Shown here: positions 43,825 to 50,386 of the stretch, piece after piece
How positions within the stretch are numbered: position 1 is the first letter of the stretch
Layout: each line of letters starts with the position of its first letter
NCBI GenBank assembly: GCA_963810195.1
Contig: CAWEMO010000008.1
Coordinates: 1 to 64,000 of the forward strand
Length of the DNA: 64,000 nt
DNA from: Chersky-840 sp963810195
GTDB lineage: Bacteria > Actinomycetota > Acidimicrobiia > Acidimicrobiales > UBA8190
Direction: 5' to 3'
Translations under genes and position numbers: made by a program
The notes under the pieces: model-generated
What the model was told of the DNA's origin: nothing
Seen by the model: the letters and a program-made list of their open reading frames with translations, nothing else
Database searches by the model: none

Positions 43825-44001
43825 ATGAACCGCGCACGTGACATCGAGATGGAGCGCGCTCTGCTCAAGCGGTGCCCCTTCTGTGGCGGGTACGTCCAAG
43901 GGCGTGCCGAGACGTTTCACGGGGCTCGCATTGCCCTGCGGAACGCCATGGTGCGGCACGTGGAGGACGGGCCTTGGGAACAGGAAGAGAGCGTGGGGTG
44001 A
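43825..44001 (+). CDS. 58-residue zinc-ribbon protein
   Basis: Found by direct translation. From ATG 43825: NRARDIEMERALLKRCPFCG, then GYVQGRAETFHGARIALRNAM, RHVEDGPWEQEESVG, stop at 44001. It has one C-P-F-C-G knuckle plus two His, enough for one metal site. The N-terminal helix is charged. The dispersed repeat R1 starts 34 bp after the stop. Function unknown; size and Cys pattern suggest a nucleic-acid or protein-binding mini-domain. Confidence 0.6.
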   Translation: MNRARDIEMERALLKRCPFCGGYVQGRAETFHGARIALRNAMVRHVEDGPWEQEESVG

Positions 44002-44035
44002 GCCCTCCTCCCATTCCTGGCCACCGAACAGGAAG

Positions 44036-44204
44036 GGCGACGGAGCGCAGGGTCGATCCGTGACGAGAAGTCGACTTGACCACGACCCCCCGCTCCGTCG
44101 TATTCCTCCAGGCCACCCTGGGAGACGCAGGGGTAAATACCGTCACCGGGAGGCCCGAGGAAACGGTACGCCTGGGGTGGTAAGAGTCCCAGGGTCCTTC
44201 GGCC
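44036..44204. repeat. dispersed repeat, copy R1
   Basis: Shares GCGACGGAGCGCAG, then GGCCACCCTGGGAGACG, GGGGTAAATACCGTCACCGG, and CCCAGGGTCCTTCG with copy R3 at 44886. Inside it CGACGGAGCG pairs with CGCTCCGTCG about 60 bp later, and TACCGT pairs with ACGGTA. Shorter relatives are at 44640 and 61456. Confidence 0.75.
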
Positions 44205-44232
44205 CTTCCGGCCCCTTTAAGCCCCTGGAGAC

Positions 44233-44409
44233 TCAGGCTTCGTCCTCGCGCATCGGCGTCACGAGCACGGCCAGATTCTTTCCGTCAGAACCGACCCAGC
44301 CGTCTTCGGGGCAATGGCCCGCCGTGAGGACGTGGCCGTCCGAGTCGAATCCGTGGTGAATGGACGGAACGAACTGGAGCGGGCGTCCACAGAAGCAGGC
44401 GAACTTCAT
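44233..44409 (-). CDS. 58-residue Cys-rich protein
   Basis: Found by direct translation. From ATG 44409: MKFACFCGRPLQFVPSIHHG, FDSDGHVLTAGHCPEDGWVG, SDGKNLAVLVTPMREDEA, stop at 44233. C-F-C-G near the start, a second Cys and several His give a plausible zinc site. Codon use matches the neighbourhood. It points toward repeat R1, which lies 28 bp past its stop, so R1 is flanked by the 3' ends of two tiny Cys genes. Confidence 0.6.
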   Translation of the reverse strand: MKFACFCGRPLQFVPSIHHGFDSDGHVLTAGHCPEDGWVGSDGKNLAVLVTPMREDEA

Positions 44410-44639
44410 AGGTTCATTCTTCCAGCCGGGCTGGGCCTATCCCGTCCCCGGTTGGAGTAAACGTGTCGCTTCGGGCATCGTCCGACGGTGGAGGGCGACA
44501 GGGAGTTGGACGACTCGACCCAGACCCCGCCGAGGTCTCCTCTGGCGCGCTTCTCCGAACGAAAAGGGACGACGGGGCGGGTCCCCTGGACGACCTGCGG
44601 GTAGCGATGCAGAAGCCCCGCCCCGCGCATCCCCCGTGG

Positions 44640-44700
44640 CCACCCTCGGAGACGTGGGGATAAGGATCGCCGCCGAGTGCCCCGGGGAACGGTACGCCAA
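44640..44700. repeat. dispersed repeat, short copy R2
   Basis: Reads GGCCACCCTCGGAGACGTGG, GGATAAGGATCGCCGCC, then GGGGAACGGTACGCC, the diverged core of R1/R3. A different shared motif, GACGACTCG...CCGCCGAGGTC, sits 130 bp upstream at 44508 and recurs near 45118 and 48470. Confidence 0.6.
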
Positions 44701-44885
44701 CCTCTTGGGGGTGTCTATGGGCCTTGGCGGTGGGTACTGGGGCGAGGCACGCCGCTCCCCCGATGCGGGTGCCTCCAGCCTCAGCACCCGTCGTCCGCGC
44801 TGGGTGGTCGGACCCGCGCCAGGCGATGAGAGAACGGTAACTGCAGTTGACCGGATGCTCAATGAGGCCTAGACCCCTTTTTTTG

Positions 44886-45047
44886 GGGGCGACGGAGCGC
44901 AGAAACGTCCGCGGGCGCGGGAAGTTCCCACGCCCCGCCGAATCCCTCCAGGCCACCCTGGGAGACGTAGGGGTAAATACCGTCACCGGGAGGCCCAAAG
45001 GAAACCGTACGCCCGGTGTCGTAGTCGTCCCAGGGTCCTTCGTCCCC
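44886..45047. repeat. dispersed repeat, copy R3
   Basis: About 160 bp, the closest relative of R1: the core from TCCAGGCCACCCTGGGAGACG to GGGAGGCCC is identical but for one base. Its middle forms a different hairpin, GGGCGCGGGAA with TTCCCACGCCC at about 44910-44935. The surrounding 44410-45286 stretch has no convincing gene on either strand. Confidence 0.75.
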
Positions 45048-45343
45048 ATCGTGCAGTGGCGTCAGCGTGCCCACCCTGGCTGCTGTGTGACGAGTTCCGT
45101 GGGGCGGCAGGCGAAACAGGGAATCAGACGACTCGTCCTCGATCTCGCCGAGGTCCCCACCCTGGGCTACTCACATTGGGCTGCCCGAATCGATTCTCAG
45201 TTGGGTCCTGGGGTCTAGCTGACTGCGGGTGGGGATGAGCCCATGGCCACTCTGGGACGGGACCTTCGGCTCTGTCCCCCATGTGATTGCAGGCACAAGC
45301 TCAGGGGAGAGCCTCGGGAACGAGGCGGATTCGAAAGGAGAAT

Positions 45344-45952
45344 GTCATACGGCGCAAGACCTTCGACATGATCCTCACGGCGGGCGGCGCGGTCCTTGTC
45401 GTCGTACTGCTCGCCGCCGGGAGCTTGGGATTGTGGGGCTACAGCTTCGCCAACAGCAACGTCCACAACCAGCTCGCTCAGCAGCAGATCACGTTCCCGC
45501 CCAGGGCAGCGTTCGCCCATGCCAAGGTCGGTACCGAGATCGAGCCCGTGATGATCCCCCACATCGAGAAGTACGCGGGCCAGCCACTGACCACGGGCCA
45601 GCAGGCGGAGGCCTATGCCGATCACTTCATCGCCTACCACCTGCAGGAGATCGGCGGGGGTAAGACCTACGCGCAGCTGAGCGCCGCGTCCATCGCCGAC
45701 CCGACCAACACCAAGCTGGCAGCTCAGGTGGAGACGGTCTTCAACGGCACCACGCTGCGAGGTCTGCTCCTCGAGGCCTACGCCTTCTGGACCTTCGGCC
45801 AGATCGCCCTGGTCGCATCGATCGTGTCCTTCGTGCTGGCCGGCATCATGCTCGTGCTCACTCTGTTCGGAGTGGTCCACTTGCGCAGGGTTCCCGAGGA
45901 CCAGGAGTTCCCCAAGGCGCATGGCGGAAAGGCGGCGCCTGTCGGGGCATGA
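45344..45952 (+). CDS. two-helix membrane protein with unusual start
   Basis: About 200 residues. N-terminal helix (MILTAGGAVLVVVLLAAGSL), an exported domain of about 110 residues (HNQLAQQQITFPPRAAFAHA, AYADHFIAYHLQEIGGGKTY), and a C-terminal helix (ALVASIVSFVLAGIMLVLTL) with a short charged tail. The family normally begins M-(I/L)-R-R-K-T-F-D. Here that codon position is GTC 45344, just after AAAGGAG, and is not a standard start. Alternatives are TTG 45287 or internal ATG 45368. Function unknown. Confidence 0.72.
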   Translation, partial: VIRRKTFDMILTAGGAVLVVVLLAAGSLGLWGYSFANSNVHNQLAQQQITFPPRAAFAHAKVGTEIEPVMIPHIEKYAGQPLTTGQQAEAYADHFIAYHLQEIGGGKTYAQLSAASIADPTNTKLAAQVETVFNGTTLRGLLLEAYAFWTFGQIALVASIVSFVLAGIMLVLTLFGVVHLRRVPEDQEFPKAHGGKAAPVGA

Positions 45953-46351
45953 GGGATCGGGCAGGTGATCTTGGGGCTCGTACCCGGCCTCGAAGTCTGG
46001 GGCCGGGTACGATTGCGTGTGGTGGCACCTGTCACCGAGTGTCGCGGAAGCCCCCCAGCGGCCCGGCATCAAGCAGTGGGTGGTGCGCGGATACCCAATG
46101 CCCACCGGCTTCAAGGTGGCAGAGGTCCTCTCTGACCGCTACCGGCCACGCCTTCCCCGACGTGTTCCCGTTCGACGATGTCCGTCGGGAGCGACGCCAG
46201 CATCCTCTGCGTGAGGCGACGGGGTCGCACCGCGATCGTGATCACTGAAACTACCCGGAGGGCTGTTCCTACCAACTCGGGGCGGTGACAGTCATATCTG
46301 ACACGGTGACAGGATGCCCGGCACTATCGGCACCATCAGGAATCCTTTGCA

Positions 46352-46459
46352 GCGTCTAAAGTTGAATGGCTTGGCGGCGTGGGAACCGCCGCGCTCCGCC
46401 CCCCAGCGGCCTGGCGGTTCCCACGCCGCACCCAACAAGCAGAGCAGCACGTAGACGCA
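46352..46459. repeat. 108-bp imperfect palindrome with a perfect 17-bp stem
   Basis: GCGGCGTGGGAACCGCC at 46374-46390 pairs perfectly with GGCGGTTCCCACGCCGC at 46413-46429 around a 22-base loop. Outside it, GCGTCTA at 46352 pairs with TAGACGC at 46453-46459. The stem is far stronger than a normal terminator and has no T run. The next small gene starts 3 bp later. Confidence 0.85.
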
Positions 46460-46461
46460 TC

Positions 46462-46635
46462 ATGAGACTCACCAAAGGGCACATGTTGAGCGAGCACGAG
46501 TGGTTTCCTATCTACAGCGCGTGGTCCGAGCGCGAGCGTCGGTGGGTGGCCATGACGTTCTACGAGCACCAGGCCTGGCTCGCGCGCCCGGATCTCGATC
46601 CTGTTGAGTTCGCCTCCGGTGAGGTGGCGTCGTGA
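46462..46635 (+). CDS. 57-residue hypothetical protein
   Basis: From ATG 46462: MRLTKGHMLSEHEWFPIYSA, WSERERRWVAMTFYEHQAWL, ARPDLDPVEFASGEVAS. Aromatic-rich and acidic at the end, with normal codon use. The frame upstream crosses a large palindrome, so this ATG is the sensible start. No family recognised; it may be a remnant of a longer element gene. Confidence 0.45.
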   Translation: MRLTKGHMLSEHEWFPIYSAWSERERRWVAMTFYEHQAWLARPDLDPVEFASGEVAS

Positions 46636-46748
46636 CCGGGGGAAGAGGGTATTCGTCGTTGCCTCGGTGGTGACCCCGTACACGCGGTGCGCCGGATGGG
46701 TTTGAGTCCGTGGTCGTCGTCCGCCCGACTCTGAGCACCTGAGGAGAT

Positions 46749-47435
46749 TCAGGGTGTCACCATCACCGGTGAGCCCGTGCCGTCGAGCAGCACTCGGGAA
46801 CCAAGTGGCCGGGTCAGCTTCACGGTGACCTGGCGCTGCTCGGCTAGAAGCCGACGCGGTCCAGGGGGTCCGATGTCGACGGGCACCGGCACGATGGCGA
46901 GCGCTGAACGAACTTCGACGACCTCGGCATTGAGGTAGTCGGCATACGCACGAGGGGTCCCGGCGAAACACATGGTGACGGTGTGCCTCTCGGCATCGGC
47001 CACGGCCGTGCTGCCATGCCACGACGGCCCATCGACGCCCTGAGGGAACCAGGCGTGACGTTTGACCCCGGGATCCAAGACCCAGATCGGCTCTGGGACG
47101 CCCGCGATGAGGATCCTCCACGCGGGGAGTGGTCGGCGCCCCCGGTCGGTGACGAACTTAGCTTCATCGAGGACGGCCATGGTTGCCACGAGAGACGGCC
47201 CAGTGTGCTCCTTGCGATCCCTTTGCAGAACATCGAGTATGTCGGATGGAAAGTTGGGTGCGGCGTCGATGGCGCCGCTCAGAAACGCCTGCTTCGTCAC
47301 CCCGTCGGGGAAGCCCTGTGGCTTGACGTCAGGGCTTAGCAATACGAGCGGGCGTGGGTTCTGGTCAGCGGGAAAGGTGGACCAGGCTCTCAGCCTTCGC
47401 AGCAGCAGCTCTCGCTTCCTATCGGGCCGGGGCAC
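46749..47435 (-). CDS. hypothetical protein
   Basis: 228 residues from ATG 47435. The N-terminus is basic and helical (KRELLLRRLRAWSTFPADQ). Later segments alternate strand and loop: PRPLVLLSPDVKPQGFPDGV, WRILIAGVPEPIWVLDPGV, TVTMCFAGTPRAYADYLNAE, SALAIVPVPVDIGPPGPR. No signal peptide, membrane helix or catalytic motif is visible. It looks like a single folded domain of unknown type. It is isolated, with gaps of more than 100 bp on both sides. Confidence 0.65.
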   Translation of the reverse strand: MPRPDRKRELLLRRLRAWSTFPADQNPRPLVLLSPDVKPQGFPDGVTKQAFLSGAIDAAPNFPSDILDVLQRDRKEHTGPSLVATMAVLDEAKFVTDRGRRPLPAWRILIAGVPEPIWVLDPGVKRHAWFPQGVDGPSWHGSTAVADAERHTVTMCFAGTPRAYADYLNAEVVEVRSALAIVPVPVDIGPPGPRRLLAEQRQVTVKLTRPLGSRVLLDGTGSPVMVTP

Positions 47436-47649
47436 GGAGCCAACGCTATGTTCTGACGCTTCGTCGGTCCTCCTCCGGCGGCCTCCTGAGCCTGTCCCCC
47501 AGTCGTCTCATGACGGGTCGAGGGCGCCCCGCTGCGAATATGGGATGTTCTCAGAACTCCCGCTCATTGATCAGCTCGCGGTGGAACCCTTACTCGGCCT
47601 CCGATGCAAGCGATGAACTGGTTGGCGCGGTGCCACTCAAAATAGGAAA

Positions 47650-47877
47650 CTAACGACTCACCTCGGAGCGAGACCTTTCCTCATCAAGAACCGGGTCCCG
47701 AACCCATCGGCAGATCCGATCAGGCGCCGTCACGGGGCGAAGTCCGGTTTCATGGGCGAAATCGGCGGCGACCGACTGAACAGCCACCATCTGGTCGGGC
47801 TCGTCGTCGATGTAGGTCACGGTGATCATGTCGTTCCGCTCGTGCCACTCGACGCTAACGATCTCACGCTCGGCCAT
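47650..47877 (-). CDS. small hypothetical protein, paralogue of 48848-49036
   Basis: 75 residues: MAEREIVSVEWHERNDMITV, TYIDDEPDQMVAVQSVAADF, AHETGLRPVTAPDRICRWVR, DPVLDEERSRSEVSR. The pattern MAER-x-(I/V)-x-SV-x-WH-x-R-(N/D)-D, then an acidic D-x-PD turn, is repeated by the gene at 48848. Predicted beta hairpin, acidic loop, one helix, final strand. Function unknown. Confidence 0.65.
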   Translation of the reverse strand: MAEREIVSVEWHERNDMITVTYIDDEPDQMVAVQSVAADFAHETGLRPVTAPDRICRWVRDPVLDEERSRSEVSR

Positions 47878-48233
47878 CTGGCCTCCCGGGTCTCGCTCAC
47901 CAAGAGAGGTGAATCATTCTTTCTTTTCGCGATCGAGGATTGTGGTACCCGTCGGCGGCTGGAGTGGAGGGGGCGGCGGGTGGGTTCTCGATGAAAGGGG
48001 GGCCACACAAGAACCCCGCCCGCACATCCCCTCTGATCACCCTCGGCGCCGCAAGGAGTCCCACCACCAAGAGGCTTAGGTAAGTATGCCCGAGGGTCGA
48101 GCGTGTACAAGGGATAAGTACGGTCCGATCACGAGCGCGTACGCACCATGGCAGTGCACCCTGACAGGGCGACCGGCCCGCATGCACTTCAGATACATCC
48201 ATCTGTCAGAAAGAAGCTGGGTATCGTCATGCC
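47878..48233. other. intergenic region, no gene seen
   Basis: About 355 bp between the small minus-strand gene (its AGAGGTGA-type leader is at 47900) and the zinc-ribbon gene at 48234. The stretch 48000-48080 has weak similarity to the dispersed repeats (CACCCTCGGCGCCGCAAGG) but lacks the core. Nothing else can be supported. Confidence 0.45.
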
Positions 48234-48650
48234 GTGGAATCGATTACCTGTGACTGTGGCAGCAAGGTCCCGATACCACGCAACACCGAGGTGATCCCAA
48301 CAGCCACCACGCCCTGCCTCAAATGCAAGTGGCCATGGGTATTCCATTACGACGCCGATGGGCGCCTGACCTTCTGTCAGAAGGTGTCGAGCAAGTCCGG
48401 TGCCGACGCGCCGTCAAGGCAACATTGGACGTTGCCCGCCTCGGGCGGCGACCATGCATCCGGGGATCCAGACGACTCGGCCCGGACCCCGCCGAAGTCC
48501 CCTCTGAGAGAAGCAGCCGCGTGCGAGTGTTGCGAAAGAAGTCGTTCCGACCCGTTGACCGGACTCATCGACAGTCTTATGGTGGTTGGTGCCGGTGACG
48601 ACCGGTTGACGCCAAGCACGAGCAGACCGGTCCAGAGCCAAGGCTTTTGA
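48234..48650 (+). CDS. zinc-ribbon protein with repeat-derived C-terminal extension
   Basis: 138 residues from GTG 48234. The first 50 form a rubredoxin-like zinc ribbon: ITCDCGSKVPIPRNTEVIPT, TPCLKCKWPWVFHYDADGR, giving C-x-C and C-x-x-C. From about residue 75 the frame passes through the dispersed motif GACGACTCG...CCGCCGAAGTC (48470-48510) and yields DDSARTPPKSPL, then CECCERS. The original protein probably ended earlier and has been extended by insertion of repeat DNA. Confidence 0.6.
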   Translation: MESITCDCGSKVPIPRNTEVIPTATTPCLKCKWPWVFHYDADGRLTFCQKVSSKSGADAPSRQHWTLPASGGDHASGDPDDSARTPPKSPLREAAACECCERSRSDPLTGLIDSLMVVGAGDDRLTPSTSRPVQSQGF

Positions 48651-48847
48651 AGAGCGGCCCCAGGGGTCGCTCTTCCACACTCAATCCGGGGCGCTGCCTG
48701 CACATCACGCCCTCAGTGCTCAATGTGTTCGGGCACCCCTGCCCCTGTACGCCAGTGGCGGCGATTCGGGGAGCTGTGGTGAGCGCCCCGAGTATCCCCA
48801 AGCCACGTTACGCCTGACGCAGACCGCTCCTTGGAGCGGTGCGGCAG

Positions 48848-49036
48848 TCAGCGTCCCCGAACCCACCTACGAACGTCGACGCGCGCGAGTGCAGGCTCCA
48901 ACCCGGCGCCCACTGCGAGCGCGATGGCCACTTCCTCAGACCCGAACAGGTGGTCGGGATCACCCACGTCGTAGACCAACTCGATCTGGTCGTCCCGCTG
49001 GTGCCAGATGACGCTGGCGACTTGACGCTCAGCCAT
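48848..49036 (-). CDS. small hypothetical protein, paralogue of 47650-47877
   Basis: 62 residues from ATG 49036 (an upstream start at 49045 is in frame): MAERQVASVIWHQRDDQIEL, VYDVGDPDHLFGSEEVAIAL, AVGAGLEPALARVDVRRWVR. It shares the N-terminal MAER and W-H-x-R-x-D signature, the D-x-x-D-P-D turn and the final R-R/C-W-V-R with its neighbour 1 kb away, and lacks that protein's acidic tail. Same orientation, so probably an old tandem duplication with other sequence inserted between. Confidence 0.6.
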   Translation of the reverse strand: MAERQVASVIWHQRDDQIELVYDVGDPDHLFGSEEVAIALAVGAGLEPALARVDVRRWVRGR

Positions 49037-49228
49037 CGCTCCCAAACGCTACTCCCTGATCCGGGCGTCACCTAGGAATCAAACCAATCAATACCGGCTG
49101 TGATGTCTCCTCCCCGATGTAGGAGCATCTCTAGACAATGCTGTGCCGAGGGCAAGGGCCGGTCGTCGTCAGGCATGGCGATCTACCACCCTCCGGCAAC
49201 TCGCCAGGCAGTGAGGCAAGCTATCGAC

Positions 49229-49630
49229 ATGCCGACGCTCCCCTGGGTAGACACCCAAGCCACCTCGGACGGGGAGGTGCTCGTGATGGCCACCCAACTC
49301 GACCTGGCGTCACTCAGCACCGTGCCGGGCTTCTTTCGAGCCTCAATGGCGATCCGCAAGCAAGCCAGAACATCGCCAGGTGCGCTGGGCATCTCGCTCG
49401 TGGCGCACCCGAGGAAGAAGCGCTTTCTCACGCTCACGGCGTGGACCAACCGAGAGGCGCTGAACCGGTTTGTGGCCGCTCCGCCCCACCGTGATGCCAT
49501 GAAGCGGTATCGGCCCAAGATGAACCACCCCGTGTTCGTCACCTGGAGCATGCCAGCCTCCCTGTTGCCTCCGACATGGTCCGAAGCGAGAGAGCGCTTG
49601 GAGCACGACCCCAACCGGACGGTGAAGTGA
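49229..49630 (+). CDS. dimeric alpha-beta barrel (ABM/DUF3291-like) protein
   Basis: 133 residues from ATG 49229. Typical single-barrel order: VLVMATQLDLASLSTVPGFF, then ASMAIRKQARTSPGALGISL, FLTLTAWTNREALNRFVAAP, PHRDAMKRYRPKMNHPVFVT. The central LTAWTNREALNRF is the hallmark 'W-x-s-x-e-A-l-x-x-F' of ABM-type domains. The sequence is distinct from the MhuD-like genes in this window and lacks their N-terminal Asn motif. Function unknown; many such proteins bind heme or act on aromatic compounds. Confidence 0.72.
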   Translation: MPTLPWVDTQATSDGEVLVMATQLDLASLSTVPGFFRASMAIRKQARTSPGALGISLVAHPRKKRFLTLTAWTNREALNRFVAAPPHRDAMKRYRPKMNHPVFVTWSMPASLLPPTWSEARERLEHDPNRTVK

Positions 49631-49634
49631 GTCG

Positions 49635-49811
49635 ATGGCTACTTCGCCCAGATCGCCGAAGCACCGGACCAAGATGCGCCATCGTCGTGGCCTGTGGGTC
49701 GTCTCGCGCTCGTGCAACTGGTCCGAGGAGGCGGTGTCGCGCTTCAGCGCCGTGATGGCTTTGCCGCGACATCTGGAGCCACAAGACAAAGTGCACCAGG
49801 CTCAGGGTTGA
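49635..49811 (+). CDS. 58-residue basic protein, uncertain
   Basis: From ATG 49635, 4 bp after the previous stop: MATSPRSPKHRTKMRHRRGL, WVVSRSCNWSEEAVSRFSAV, MALPRHLEPQDKVHQAQG. The middle reads like a real helix, the start is highly basic. Its 3' end overlaps the convergent gene by 10 bp. Could be a chance frame. Confidence 0.3.
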   Translation: MATSPRSPKHRTKMRHRRGLWVVSRSCNWSEEAVSRFSAVMALPRHLEPQDKVHQAQG

Positions 49812-50194
49812 CTCTCGTCTGTCCCCAGGGTCCGGACGAGTCCGTCCAGGTCCGCAACCGTCACGGTGACCGCCGAGTGCCCCTTGCGGCCGACCTCTGA
49901 GGGCACCTTTTCCCGGAAGTGGACACACACTCCGGCCTTCGTGTTGGTCCCGAAGGTCAGCCCGTCATCCACGAATGAGGCCCGGGCTCCGACGGCAGTC
50001 CACCACCGATAGCCCCTGGTGATGTGGGCTCCGGTCACGTTGTCAAGGGGAGTCTCCAGCCGCAGGAACCCGAAGGTCGCCCTGAAGCGACCGTCGTCGG
50101 TGATGGTCACCCAGTCCTTCGATGGCCGAACGCCGAAGGGAAGCCATATCGGAGCGAAGTTCATATCCACTGCGTAGGGGAAGAACTGGCTCAC
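49802..50194 (-). CDS. PH-like hypothetical protein
   Basis: 130 residues. Strand-rich with one C-terminal helix: MNFAPIWLPFGVRPSKDWVT, ITDDGRFRATFGFLRLETPL, DNVTGAHITRGYRWWTAVGA, VHFREKVPSEVGRKGHSAVT, VTVADLDGLVRTLG. This order and the W-V-x-(V/I)-T-D-D-G-x-F/L pattern recur in actinobacterial PH-like orphan proteins. The start overlaps the stop of the upstream Lys-rich gene (ATGA), so the two are coupled. Function unknown. Confidence 0.72.
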   Translation of the reverse strand: MSQFFPYAVDMNFAPIWLPFGVRPSKDWVTITDDGRFRATFGFLRLETPLDNVTGAHITRGYRWWTAVGARASFVDDGLTFGTNTKAGVCVHFREKVPSEVGRKGHSAVTVTVADLDGLVRTLGTDESQP

Positions 50195-50364
50195 CGAGTC
50201 GGCTTGTTTGTGGTCTTCTTCGCCGACTTGGCCGCCTTCACCGGAGCCTTGCTCGATGACCCCTTCACTTTGCCGATCACCGCGATTGCATCAGGGCCGG
50301 GGACAACGGTCGACTCCTCCTCCGAGCCAAGCGTCACCACTGACCTTGGTACCGAAGTACTCAT
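50191..50364 (-). CDS. 57-residue protein with Lys/Ala-rich tail
   Basis: From ATG 50364: MSTSVPRSVVTLGSEEESTV, VPGPDAIAVIGKVKGSSSKA, then PVKAAKSAKKTTNKPTR. The tail resembles histone-H1-like basic tails that bind nucleic acid. It lies 22 bp after the substrate-binding-protein gene and overlaps the next gene by 4 bp, so all three are likely one transcript. Conservation is unknown. Confidence 0.5.
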   Translation of the reverse strand: MSTSVPRSVVTLGSEEESTVVPGPDAIAVIGKVKGSSSKAPVKAAKSAKKTTNKPTR

Positions 50365-50386
50365 CGATGCCAAACGGGCGGTGGCG

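Noticed and set aside
43838..44359. 173-residue plus-strand frame through repeat R1
   Set aside because: It is in a different frame from the clear 58-residue zinc gene and crosses non-coding repeat DNA.
45949..46248. 99-residue frame after the membrane-protein gene
   Set aside because: Arg/Pro-rich with no strand-helix pattern; another frame is equally open, so neither is supported.
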